Part shown: one piece after another, positions 7,382-13,753 of the stretch | Layout: the number at the start of each line of letters is the position of its first letter | How positions within the stretch are numbered: the stretch's first letter is position 1 | NCBI GenBank assembly: GCA_964625745.1 | Contig: CAZVCJ010000092.1 | Coordinates: 1-15,532, forward strand | Direction: 5' to 3' | Source: CAZVCJ01 sp964625745 | Lineage (GTDB): Bacteria > Chloroflexota > Anaerolineae > VGOG01 | Length of the DNA: 15,532 nucleotides | Program-made: the position numbers and the translations under genes | The notes under the pieces: generated by a model | Told to the model about the DNA's origin: nothing | The model's database searches: none | What the model saw: only the letters and a program-made list of their open reading frames with translations

Positions 7382-9166
7382 CTACTTCTCCACCCAATAC
7401 TGCCCCAGCACCAGCACGTCAATCCCGCTCTTGGCAAATGTGTTCCACGCATCAGCAGGACTGCTTACAATCGGCTCGCCGCGCAGGTTGAAGCTGGTGT
7501 TCAGCAGAACCGGCACACCGGTGGCCTCACCGAACTTCTCCACCACCCGGTAGTACCTCGGATTCCACTCCCGCCGAACAGTCTGCAACCGCCCCGTCCC
7601 CAGGTGGTTGACAGCCGGGATCAGGCTTCCTGCTTCGCCTTCCCACGGCAACACCAGTTGCATATACCGTGCCGGATAGTGACGCTCCGGTTCGGCCAAT
7701 CCTTCGAAGAAGTCCCCTGCCCGCTCCTCCAGAATGACCGGAGCAAAGGGCCGGAAGGGCTCGCGAAACTTGATCTTGCTGTTCACGATGTCCTTCATCT
7801 CTGCCCGGCGTGGGTCGGCCAGGATGGAGCGGTTGCCTAACGCCCGTGGTCCCCACTCGAATCGCCCCTGATAGAAGCCAACGACTTTGCCATCTACCAG
7901 CGCATCTACTACCCGGCTCAATAACACTTCATCGTCAGAAATGTACTCATAGCGCGCCCCCACCCGCTCCAGCGTGGCTCTGATCTCCTCGTCACTGTAC
8001 TCCTGTCCCCAGTAGGCGTGCTCCAACACGAACCGGCGCGGTTGGTGCAACAATACATGGTGGACGTAGAGCGCCGCGCCCAGCGCCCCACCGGCATCCC
8101 CAGCCGCCGGCTGAATGTAGATGTCCTCGAAGGGGGTTTCCCTGAGGATGCGCCCGTTGGCCACTGAGTTGAGCGCCACGCCGCCGGCCATACACAACTG
8201 CTTCAGCCCGGTCCGCTGATGAAGGGCGTTCGCCATCATAAGCAGGGTTTCCTCAGTCACCCGCTGGATGCTGGCCGCCACATTGGCGTAGTGCTGGTTC
8301 TTCTGCACATCGGGATCGTTAGGGTCTGCCTTGTCCGGGTCGGTCAGGGTAGTAATGAAGTACGAGTCTGGCACCCGTGGCTCGCCGAAAAGGTTCACGA
8401 ACTTACCGTTGAAAGTCCGCTCCGGCGAGTAGTGGTAACTGAAATAGTCCATGTTCAGCCGGAAAGATCCGTCGTCATGGACGGTGAGCAGGTGCTTGTA
8501 AATCTTGTCCACGAAGCGGGGCTCCCCGTAGGGGGCCATACCCATCACCTTGTACTCGCCGTTGTTGACCTTGAAACCCAGGAAGGCAGTGAAGGCTGAG
8601 TATAGCAAGCCCAGGGAGTGGGGGAAGCGCTGCTCGTGGGTCAGAGTGATTTCATTGGCGCTCCCATCCTCCCAACTGGCCCGTCCCCGGCCCAGGGTGG
8701 CTGTGGTCCACTCACCAACCCCATCCACTGTCATGATGGCCGCTTCTTCAAAAGGTGAGCAGAAGAAAGCGCTGGCGGCGTGGGCTATGTGGTGATCGGT
8801 GAAGAGCACCTTCTCCTCCGGCACACCCAGTTCTCGCATCAAAAGTGACTTGATCCACAGCTTCTCGTCGAACCAGGTGATCATTGCCTCGCCGAAGATG
8901 CGCCACGAGCGAGGGAAAGTGCCCAGGGTGGTGAGCAGGATGCGCTCGAACTTGACCAGCGGCTTCTCGTAGAACACCACGTAGTCCAGATCCTGGCCAC
9001 CGATCCCGCCCTGACGCAGGCAAAAGTCAATGGCGTTGACCGGAAAGCCATAGTCGTGCTTCTTACGTGTGAAGCGCTCTTCCTCGGCGGCAGCCATGAG
9101 CACCCCGTCCTTGATCAATGCTGCCGCCGAATCGTGATAGAAGCAAGAGACGCCAAGAATGTTCAC
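7382..9166 (-). CDS. O-carbamoyltransferase, NodU/TobZ/SxtI family
   Basis: A 594-aa protein. The open frame extends up to 9286, but homologues begin with (M)NILGVSCFYHDSAAA. That fits the GTG at 9166, which has AAGGAGG just upstream; the extra 40 codons are noncoding. The N-terminal Kae1/TsaD-like domain has HDSAAAL (11-17), DHHIAHA with H125-x3-H129 as the metal-binding pair, and MTVDGVGEW (145-153). A GGVALNSVANG loop follows midway. The C-terminal carbamoyl-phosphate-binding domain has QGRFEWGPRALGNRSI (433-448) and NTSFNLRGEPIV (556-567). By family knowledge, carbamoyl phosphate and ATP give carbamoyl-AMP, whose carbamoyl group is moved to a hydroxyl of a sugar or small molecule. The acceptor is inferred to be a glycan sugar or its nucleotide form. 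Its base composition is clearly GC-rich (39-40 G+C in two sampled 60-base lines), unlike the methyltransferase upstream of it. Confidence 0.93.
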   Translation of the reverse strand: MNILGVSCFYHDSAAALIKDGVLMAAAEEERFTRKKHDYGFPVNAIDFCLRQGGIGGQDLDYVVFYEKPLVKFERILLTTLGTFPRSWRIFGEAMITWFDEKLWIKSLLMRELGVPEEKVLFTDHHIAHAASAFFCSPFEEAAIMTVDGVGEWTTATLGRGRASWEDGSANEITLTHEQRFPHSLGLLYSAFTAFLGFKVNNGEYKVMGMAPYGEPRFVDKIYKHLLTVHDDGSFRLNMDYFSYHYSPERTFNGKFVNLFGEPRVPDSYFITTLTDPDKADPNDPDVQKNQHYANVAASIQRVTEETLLMMANALHQRTGLKQLCMAGGVALNSVANGRILRETPFEDIYIQPAAGDAGGALGAALYVHHVLLHQPRRFVLEHAYWGQEYSDEEIRATLERVGARYEYISDDEVLLSRVVDALVDGKVVGFYQGRFEWGPRALGNRSILADPRRAEMKDIVNSKIKFREPFRPFAPVILEERAGDFFEGLAEPERHYPARYMQLVLPWEGEAGSLIPAVNHLGTGRLQTVRREWNPRYYRVVEKFGEATGVPVLLNTSFNLRGEPIVSSPADAWNTFAKSGIDVLVLGQYWVEK

Positions 9167-9194
9167 TCGCCAACCTCCTTCCAGATGCCGGTGG

Positions 9195-9251
9195 TTAGAA
9201 CAGCGTGTAGATGAATGGCATGATGCTGAATGCCTGAGCCAAAACCAACAT
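9195..9251 (-). pseudogene. Remnant: C-terminal tail of a second DUF5989-type gene
   Basis: The minus strand reads LVLAQAFSIMPFIYTLF followed by TAA at 9197-9195. This matches the C-terminus LVFAQGSAVGPFIYTLF of the intact small membrane protein at 10999-11193, in the same frame and with the same stop. The DNA of the two tails is similar but clearly diverged (shared stretches such as TTAGAACA, CGTGTAGAT and CTGAGC on the plus strand), so it is not a recent copy. An in-frame TGA lies three codons before the visible ATG at 9251, and the rest of the gene is missing. The tail sits between the methyltransferase stop (9258) and the ribosome binding site of the carbamoyltransferase. It is presumably a recombination scar; expression as an 18-aa peptide is unlikely. 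Confidence 0.75.
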
Positions 9252-9257
9252 GCGTAC

Positions 9258-10289
9258 TCATCTAAGAGGACCTTTCTTTCTGCCAATCATGACAAAGAAA
9301 CCTCCTTCTGCGCCCCCAGAAAGGACAAGCCTAAACTGCACAGCAAGATGATCAAGGCGTGTTCCTCGCGGATTTACGCGAAATAGAGACTCCTGTGGAG
9401 AGAACTCTGCAAACGGAGTTAGCTTAGGTACACTGTTAACAAACTCAAAGCCGGTCTTGTCGAACCACTCCAGTACCTCGTCCAAGGTATGCTTCGATTC
9501 GTGAGGATTCATGTACTGATCAGCAAACCAGATGCGTTTCTTGGCTGTATCAATATCTGATCTTCGCAGATATGGGTCCAGGAATTGCAAACGATTTCCT
9601 GACAAGCGAAAGATGGCCCGACGCACATCGGTCCACACTCTACCGAACTTATTGTACAGACCTACTAAAATGTGACCACCAGGCCGCACCAACGTAGATA
9701 TCGAACGAAAACCAGCAAATGGGTCGCTTGTGTGATGAAGTACACCATTACTGATAACGATGTCAAAAGCCTCTTCGACAAAGACTGGCTTGAAGAGATT
9801 CATCTGAAGGAGGTGTACAGTCTGCAGCCCGTTGTTGAGTTTGAAGTGCTGGCCTAACTTAAGCGAATTCAAGCAGATGTCCGTTCCAAAGACAGTGCGA
9901 CCTGCAATGCCCAGAAAGTTGCTTAGTTGTCCTGTGCCACAGCCCACCTCGAGAACTAGCGAGTTACGGGGTATCTGATTATCCAGCAACTTGGCAAACA
10001 CGCCTTTTCTAGACTTCTCTACCAACCTACCCGCAGTATCGAGCGCATCGTAGCTTGGAAAGGGATTCTCTTCGTAAAACGTTTTCACAAGCTTGGTGAC
10101 ATCTCTTCCTTCACTAGTTGGCCAAAACAGTAATGGAATTCCACTGTCAAAACCGAAGGTTCGGCCGCACTTCGTACAGCATAGGTTATCGTTAACGATT
10201 CCCAGAGAGCCATAACAAGCAGGACAGATTAGCAAATCCAAGTGTCTGATTATGCCAGACTCAACGACATTATTTTGCAATACCGTCAT
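9258..10289 (-). CDS. Methyltransferase with N-terminal Trm112-like zinc ribbon
   Basis: A 343-aa protein. The ATG at 10289 is chosen because GGAGG stands about 6 nt upstream; an upstream ATG at 10310 has no such site. Residues 20-55 form a small zinc-ribbon/Trm112-like module with C22-x2-C25 and C38-x2-C41, then GIPLLF. A linker with FYEENPFPSYD (71-81) leads to the SAM domain: VLEVGCGTGQL (112-122, motif I), GTDI (135-138) and NGVLHHTSDP (181-190). The combination is common in methyltransferases of polysaccharide and natural-product loci; the substrate is unknown. It lies between the SxtJ-like gene and the carbamoyltransferase and is visibly AT-richer than they are (24-31 G+C in sampled 60-base lines). 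That composition, and the gene remnant touching its 3' end, suggest separate acquisition. Confidence 0.85.
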   Translation of the reverse strand: MTVLQNNVVESGIIRHLDLLICPACYGSLGIVNDNLCCTKCGRTFGFDSGIPLLFWPTSEGRDVTKLVKTFYEENPFPSYDALDTAGRLVEKSRKGVFAKLLDNQIPRNSLVLEVGCGTGQLSNFLGIAGRTVFGTDICLNSLKLGQHFKLNNGLQTVHLLQMNLFKPVFVEEAFDIVISNGVLHHTSDPFAGFRSISTLVRPGGHILVGLYNKFGRVWTDVRRAIFRLSGNRLQFLDPYLRRSDIDTAKKRIWFADQYMNPHESKHTLDEVLEWFDKTGFEFVNSVPKLTPFAEFSPQESLFRVNPRGTRLDHLAVQFRLVLSGGAEGGFFVMIGRKKGPLR

Positions 10290-10459
10290 ATTATCCCTCC
10301 GTGCCTTCATCTGCCGTCGATTTTACAACGAAATGACTGACATTAACACGCCAATCCCCACTCTTGTTGAATGTACCTACAGGGGTTAGTCATGCCCCCC
10401 AATAGAAACAACCCCATGTTGAACGAAGTCGCTACGGCTCAATGGCAAGCCAGGCACCA
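10290..10459. other. 170-nt intergenic gap before the zinc-ribbon methyltransferase
   Basis: This gap separates the SxtJ-like stop from the methyltransferase start and is long compared with most junctions in the window. No conserved ORF is seen in it. A run of T/A (minus strand TTGTAAAAT near 10315-10325) could be part of a -10 region, but no convincing -35 box stands at the proper distance. If the methyltransferase was inserted, this would be the upstream side of the insert. Confidence 0.3.
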
Positions 10460-10978
10460 TCAGAACTGCATCCTTGCCTCCTCCAGGCTATTGCCTGCCG
10501 CTTCTCGTTCCGTCGAGAACGACTTTCCCACCCCCGCCTTCAATTTCAACGGATCACTGAACAGCCGCACCCCGATGCCGAATGGCGTAACGACGATGAA
10601 ATAGAAGAAGGCCAACAGCACCCGCCCCTGATAGTTGCCCATCTCAGCAGCAAATGCCTTCCACCCCTCCCACCATCGTCGCAACCCCCCAGCATCCTGC
10701 GCTGTCGCTGGAGCCGTTTGCTTGCGGTCCAGGTATCTCCCCCTGCGCAACCCTGTCAGCCCAGCCCCCATCGTTAGACCTACGACAAGCCAGACAAGGA
10801 TAGCCAATCCCTTCCCCAGGGCAACCCGCGTCGTCAGGGCCACGGCCCACAGCACAACGGCAACGGTCAGATCGAGCAATCCAGGGACCACCTGCTTACC
10901 CTTCCCGGTCAGCACAGCCCCGCTGGAGTATCCTACCAGCGTCAACAATATCAGTGCCAATCCACTAACGAAGTCCAT
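10460..10978 (-). CDS. SxtJ-like integral membrane protein
   Basis: A 172-aa protein. GAGGTG lies just before the ATG at 10978, about 4 nt away. Hydrophobic segments are visible near residues 3-23, 31-50, 57-77 and 119-140, so four membrane spans are likely. The C-terminal part WWEGWKAFAAEMGNYQGR, followed by a span ending in VVTPFGIGVRLFSDPLKLK, carries the features I associate with SxtJ proteins: W-x-x-F, M-G-N-x-Q-x-R and a final DPL. SxtJ proteins are small membrane proteins found beside NodU/SxtI carbamoyltransferases, with no established function. This one seems longer than cyanobacterial SxtJ as I remember it. It starts 20 nt after the DUF5989-type gene and is likely co-transcribed with it. 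A membrane partner that helps the carbamoyltransferase reach its substrate is a reasonable guess only. Confidence 0.72.
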   Translation of the reverse strand: MDFVSGLALILLTLVGYSSGAVLTGKGKQVVPGLLDLTVAVVLWAVALTTRVALGKGLAILVWLVVGLTMGAGLTGLRRGRYLDRKQTAPATAQDAGGLRRWWEGWKAFAAEMGNYQGRVLLAFFYFIVVTPFGIGVRLFSDPLKLKAGVGKSFSTEREAAGNSLEEARMQF

Positions 10979-10998
10979 ACCTCACCTCGCTATGCCTC

Positions 10999-11193
10999 TT
11001 AGAACAACGTGTAGATAAACGGGCCTACGGCTGATCCCTGAGCGAAAACTAGCAGCACCACAAACAACAGCAGCACCACGATCATCGGGATCATCCACCA
11101 CAACTTTCGTTGCCACAGGAAACGCAGCAACTCCCCGATGATACCCAGTCTAGCCAAGAACTCCGCACCCTTGCTCGTTGCTTGTCTACCCAT
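10999..11193 (-). CDS. DUF5989-type small membrane protein
   Basis: A 64-aa protein. The frame is open far upstream (to 11367), but the ATG at 11193 has AGGAGGAAG just before it and gives the usual family size, so the longer version is rejected. A polar N-terminus is followed by an amphipathic stretch with E-L-L-R-F-L-W-Q-R-K, then one strong membrane span around residues 33-52 (WMIPMIVVLLLFVVLLVFAQ) and the terminal FIYTLF. This W-x-x-P hydrophobic run plus AQGSA and FIYTLF ending is what I recall for DUF5989, a family found next to SxtJ and carbamoyltransferase genes. It may be the equivalent of SxtK, a ~50-aa protein of saxitoxin clusters. Function is unknown. A diverged copy of its tail lies at 9195-9251. 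Confidence 0.8.
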   Translation of the reverse strand: MGRQATSKGAEFLARLGIIGELLRFLWQRKLWWMIPMIVVLLLFVVLLVFAQGSAVGPFIYTLF

Positions 11194-11433
11194 TTTCTTC
11201 CTCCTGTATTCCGAATTGCCGGTTGTCAGGCCTATCCCTGCAAAGTATCCCATGAGTAGCAAATTGAGGCCGCCCAATCCTAATGAGGGCGTTGGCCCTC
11301 TATCATCTAGACCTACCTGCTGGCCCTTTGGCAGAGATTGCGTTTCCACAGTCGAGTGCCGTGGCAATTGGGGGAGTGTAGCCGTACGATCTACTGACCG
11401 ATTTGGCTCGCTCCATGCAGGCGAATTATTCGA
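11194..11433. other. 240-nt intergenic region between activation and carbamoylation blocks
   Basis: This is the longest gene-free stretch in the window. The open frame that crosses most of it has no recognisable protein and lacks a ribosome binding site at its start. It contains a perfect hairpin with a 6-bp stem (11285-11300) and no clear -35/-10 pair. It is the most likely place for a second promoter or a processing point separating the two blocks. Confidence 0.4.
11285..11300. repeat. Short GC-rich hairpin (6-bp stem, 4-nt loop)
   Basis: GAGGGC, a 4-nt loop and GCCCTC form a perfect inverted repeat in the intergenic region about 130 nt after the cytidylyltransferase stop. No T-run follows on either strand, so a classical intrinsic terminator is not supported. 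It may be an mRNA hairpin or chance. Confidence 0.3.
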
Positions 11434-12246
11434 CTACGGATTTTGAGCACTCCTCAAAGCCATTGAACGTTGAACGTTGGACGCTGCTGCATATGGGTTT
11501 TGGCTTACAGCCGGCAAACTTGCCTGACCACTCCGCACCAGTTCTTCGGCAATTTGCCAGTCAATTGGCTGATTCACATCAAAGCCTTCGTAGCCCTGAG
11601 TGAAGAAAGGCATTAGCACATTTCCTGCGATCGTGCGTCCCTCAAAGACGACGCGGGTCCAGGCAATCTCTAGACTGGCATTCTGGACATACACTTCCGG
11701 TAACGATTGATACTGGCTGCTGTGCCAGGGCTGCTCAGGCGGACTCAGCGGCAGCAGCGGCATCATCCGTTGGCCGCGCACCACCCACATCTTGCCGGGA
11801 TGCTGTTTGCACTTTTCCACCGCTCGCAGGGAATCCACCCCCTCCTCCGCCAGGAACTCCTGCCAGGCCCGCTGGATCGTCTCTGCCTGACGAAAAGGAC
11901 TGGTCGGCCGCAGGATGCTGAAGCAATCGTAGACTCGATCTTCATCCCGCAGCCGTTTCAGCGTATATTCCAGCCATTCGATGTCCGGAGAGAGGTCACC
12001 TGCAAACTCAGCCGGTCTTAGAAATGGCACCTCAACGCCATAGTAGCGTGCGATGTCGGCGTACCGTTCAGAATCGGTAGACACAACCACAGCATCAAAA
12101 ACCCCGCTCTGCAAGGCGGCAGCGATGGTGTAGGCAATCAAGGGATGCCCGGCCAGCGGACGAATGTTCTTGTCCGGCACGCGCTTCGACCCCGACCGCG
12201 CCGGAATCAGAGCGACGATACTGGGAGTCCCAGCCACCTGTGTCAT
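11434..12246 (-). CDS. CMP-nonulosonate (NeuA/LegF/PseF-type) cytidylyltransferase
   Basis: A 270-aa protein. AGGA about 7 nt before the ATG at 12246 supports the start, 9 nt after the aldehyde dehydrogenase stop. The N-terminal IPARSGSKRVPDKNI (14-28) is the CTP-binding loop of acylneuraminate cytidylyltransferases and differs from the KdsB form. Also present are VSTDSE (55-60), RPTSPFR (113-119) and GFDVNQPIDWQIAE (221-234), which contains a metal-binding Asp, D223. The reaction is CTP plus a 2-keto-3-deoxy sugar acid giving the CMP-sugar and pyrophosphate. Which acid (Neu5Ac, legionaminic, pseudaminic or other) cannot be told. The last ~20 residues (SNVQRSMALRSAQNP region) look like an added tail encoded by a heptamer repeat and are probably not part of the fold. 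A KdsC-like phosphatase in the same run fits the role. Confidence 0.88.
   Translation of the reverse strand: MTQVAGTPSIVALIPARSGSKRVPDKNIRPLAGHPLIAYTIAAALQSGVFDAVVVSTDSERYADIARYYGVEVPFLRPAEFAGDLSPDIEWLEYTLKRLRDEDRVYDCFSILRPTSPFRQAETIQRAWQEFLAEEGVDSLRAVEKCKQHPGKMWVVRGQRMMPLLPLSPPEQPWHSSQYQSLPEVYVQNASLEIAWTRVVFEGRTIAGNVLMPFFTQGYEGFDVNQPIDWQIAEELVRSGQASLPAVSQNPYAAASNVQRSMALRSAQNP
11463..11480. repeat. Heptanucleotide repeat tract at the 3' end of the cytidylyltransferase
   Basis: On the minus strand the sequence reads CAACGTT CAACGTT CAA, two and a half copies of a 7-nt unit, encoding the N-V-Q-R-S string near the protein's C-terminus. I recall the same NVQRS-type string appearing at the ends of unrelated genes in many genomes as a dispersed heptamer repeat. 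It is short, so chance cannot be excluded from this copy alone. Confidence 0.5.
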
Positions 12247-12255
12247 CGGTCATTC

Positions 12256-13749
12256 CTATAGTTCGGCAGGGTCAATGTTGATGTAGACATCCTTCAACTC
12301 AGAATACACGTCCAGCGCTTCCGTCCCGGGCTCGCGCCAGCCATTGCCAGATTGCTTCAAGCCGCCAAAGGGCATGTGGGGTTCACTCCCGTAGGTCCCG
12401 GCGTTTACCACCGCTACTCCGGCCTGAACTTTCTGCGTGAACTGGATCGCCCGGTGCAGGCTACAAGTGTGGATGCAGGCCGTCAGGCCATACGGAGAAT
12501 CGTTGGCCAGGGCCAGGGCCTCTTCGAAGTCCTTGACGCGATACAAGGTGGCGATAGGGCCAAACAACTCTGTCGTCGAGATTTCGTAGTGCGGATCCAT
12601 GTTCTCGATCAGGGTAGGTGCCATATAGAAACCATCGCGGTGCTCTGGATCGGTCAGCCTGCGCCCGCCGGTGAGGACCACCGCGCCCTTCTGACGCGCC
12701 CGTTCCACGGCGCCGAGCATGTTGGTGAGTTGATCCTCGTTGATCACAGGCCCAAAGTCATCCTCGTCTGTCGGCCCCACCTTGAGTTTCTTCGTTCGTT
12801 CCACCAGTATATCACGGAGCTGGTCATACACCGAATCGAAGATAATGATCCGACTTCCCGAGGCGCAACGCTGACCGGCGTTGCTGAAGGCCGACAGCAA
12901 CACCCATTTGGCCGCGTTTTCAAGGTCAGCGTCGTCACACACCACCAGCGGGTTCTTGCCACCCAGTTCGAGAGATACTTTTGCAAGACGCTCGCCCGCG
13001 ACACGCTGGACGTATCGCCCGACCTCCGTCGAGCCAGTAAAGCTGATCACACCCACATCCGGATGCTCAACCAGTGGTGCACCTGCTTCTTCACCGTAGC
13101 CCTGGATGATATTGAGCACACCTGCTGGCAGACCAACATCATGCGCAATCTGGCCGACTATCCAGGCTGTCGCAGGGGTATCTTCGGCGGCTTTCAAAAC
13201 GGCCGCATTGCCACAAATCAGCGCTGGGAAAACCTTCCAGGCCACGTTTGCAATTGGCGTATTCGCAGCAATGATCAATCCCGCCACACCGATAGGCTGG
13301 CGAAGGGTCATAGCGTACTTATTCGGCACGGCACTGGTCGTGGTACGGCCATAGAGCCGCTGCCCCTCGCTGGCGTAGAACAGCCCCAGAGCGATGGCAC
13401 CTCCAGTCTCTCCGTATGCGGCCTTGTACGACTTGCCGGTTTCCGCTGACACGATTTGTGCAATCTCTTTCCGAAGCGTCTGCATCCTCAGTACAATATC
13501 GTGAAGTATCATCCCGCGCTGGACCGGCGGCGTGTCAGCCCAGGCGGGCTGCGCCTGTTTGGCGGCTTCAACCGCCTGTTGCACATCTTCGGCCCGCGAC
13601 CGCGCCACACGGCACAACAGCTTACCGTTGGCCGGGTTCAGTTTGTCAAACAACTCGCCTGAGATGGCCGGGCGTTCCTGGCCATCAATCCAGTTTGGAA
13701 TCTCTGTTGGGAAAAGTCCATTTTCCATTTTCCATCCCCCATTTTCCAT
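12256..13749 (-). CDS. NAD(P)-dependent aldehyde dehydrogenase family protein
   Basis: A 497-aa protein counted from the ATG at 13749, which follows the SDR stop by 4 nt with GGTGA just before it. A second in-frame ATG at 13728 would remove seven repeat-encoded residues and may be the true start, since family-like sequence (NWIDGQE) begins just after it. A TTG at 13779 is unlikely. From 13749, ALDH residues are Asn163 (AANTP), Lys186 (LKAAE), FTGSTEVG (237-244), Glu261 in LELGGKNP and the catalytic Cys295 in NAGQRCASGSR. All key residues are present. The family oxidises an aldehyde to an acid through a thio-acyl enzyme. In this block the substrate is probably a sugar or sugar-derived aldehyde. 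This gene is not a standard member of sialic or legionaminic acid pathways, which makes it notable. Confidence 0.92.
   Translation of the reverse strand: MENGGWKMENGLFPTEIPNWIDGQERPAISGELFDKLNPANGKLLCRVARSRAEDVQQAVEAAKQAQPAWADTPPVQRGMILHDIVLRMQTLRKEIAQIVSAETGKSYKAAYGETGGAIALGLFYASEGQRLYGRTTTSAVPNKYAMTLRQPIGVAGLIIAANTPIANVAWKVFPALICGNAAVLKAAEDTPATAWIVGQIAHDVGLPAGVLNIIQGYGEEAGAPLVEHPDVGVISFTGSTEVGRYVQRVAGERLAKVSLELGGKNPLVVCDDADLENAAKWVLLSAFSNAGQRCASGSRIIIFDSVYDQLRDILVERTKKLKVGPTDEDDFGPVINEDQLTNMLGAVERARQKGAVVLTGGRRLTDPEHRDGFYMAPTLIENMDPHYEISTTELFGPIATLYRVKDFEEALALANDSPYGLTACIHTCSLHRAIQFTQKVQAGVAVVNAGTYGSEPHMPFGGLKQSGNGWREPGTEALDVYSELKDVYINIDPAEL
13715..13749. repeat. Heptanucleotide repeat tract at the 5' end of the aldehyde dehydrogenase gene
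   Basis: On the minus strand the region reads as five consecutive 7-nt units beginning with ATGG: ATGGAAA, ATGGGGG, ATGGAAA, ATGGAAA and ATGGACT. It encodes MENGGWKMENG when read from 13749. Every unit carries an ATG, in rotating frames; units one and four are in frame with the enzyme. It overlaps the possible translation starts. Confidence 0.75.
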
Positions 13750-13753
13750 ATCT

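Noticed and set aside
9167..9286. N-terminal extension of the carbamoyltransferase frame
   Set aside because: Family sequence starts at the GTG at 9166 with a good ribosome binding site. The extension covers that site and the DUF5989 remnant in another frame.
6183..11193. Saxitoxin-type toxin cluster
   Set aside because: Only the carbamoylation-type genes resemble sxt genes. No polyketide-type SxtA, amidinotransferase or other core enzyme is present and the surroundings are glycan genes.
11285..11300. Intrinsic terminator after the cytidylyltransferase
   Set aside because: The stem is good but no T-run follows on either strand, so only a hairpin is reported.
11194..11367. 58-codon extension of the DUF5989-type frame
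   Set aside because: The ATG at 11193 has a strong AGGAGGAAG site and gives normal family length; the extension has no recognisable sequence.
12352..13449. Long plus-strand open frame of 365 codons
   Set aside because: It lies entirely antisense to the well-conserved aldehyde dehydrogenase, encodes no recognisable domain, and its openness follows from the codon use of the real gene.
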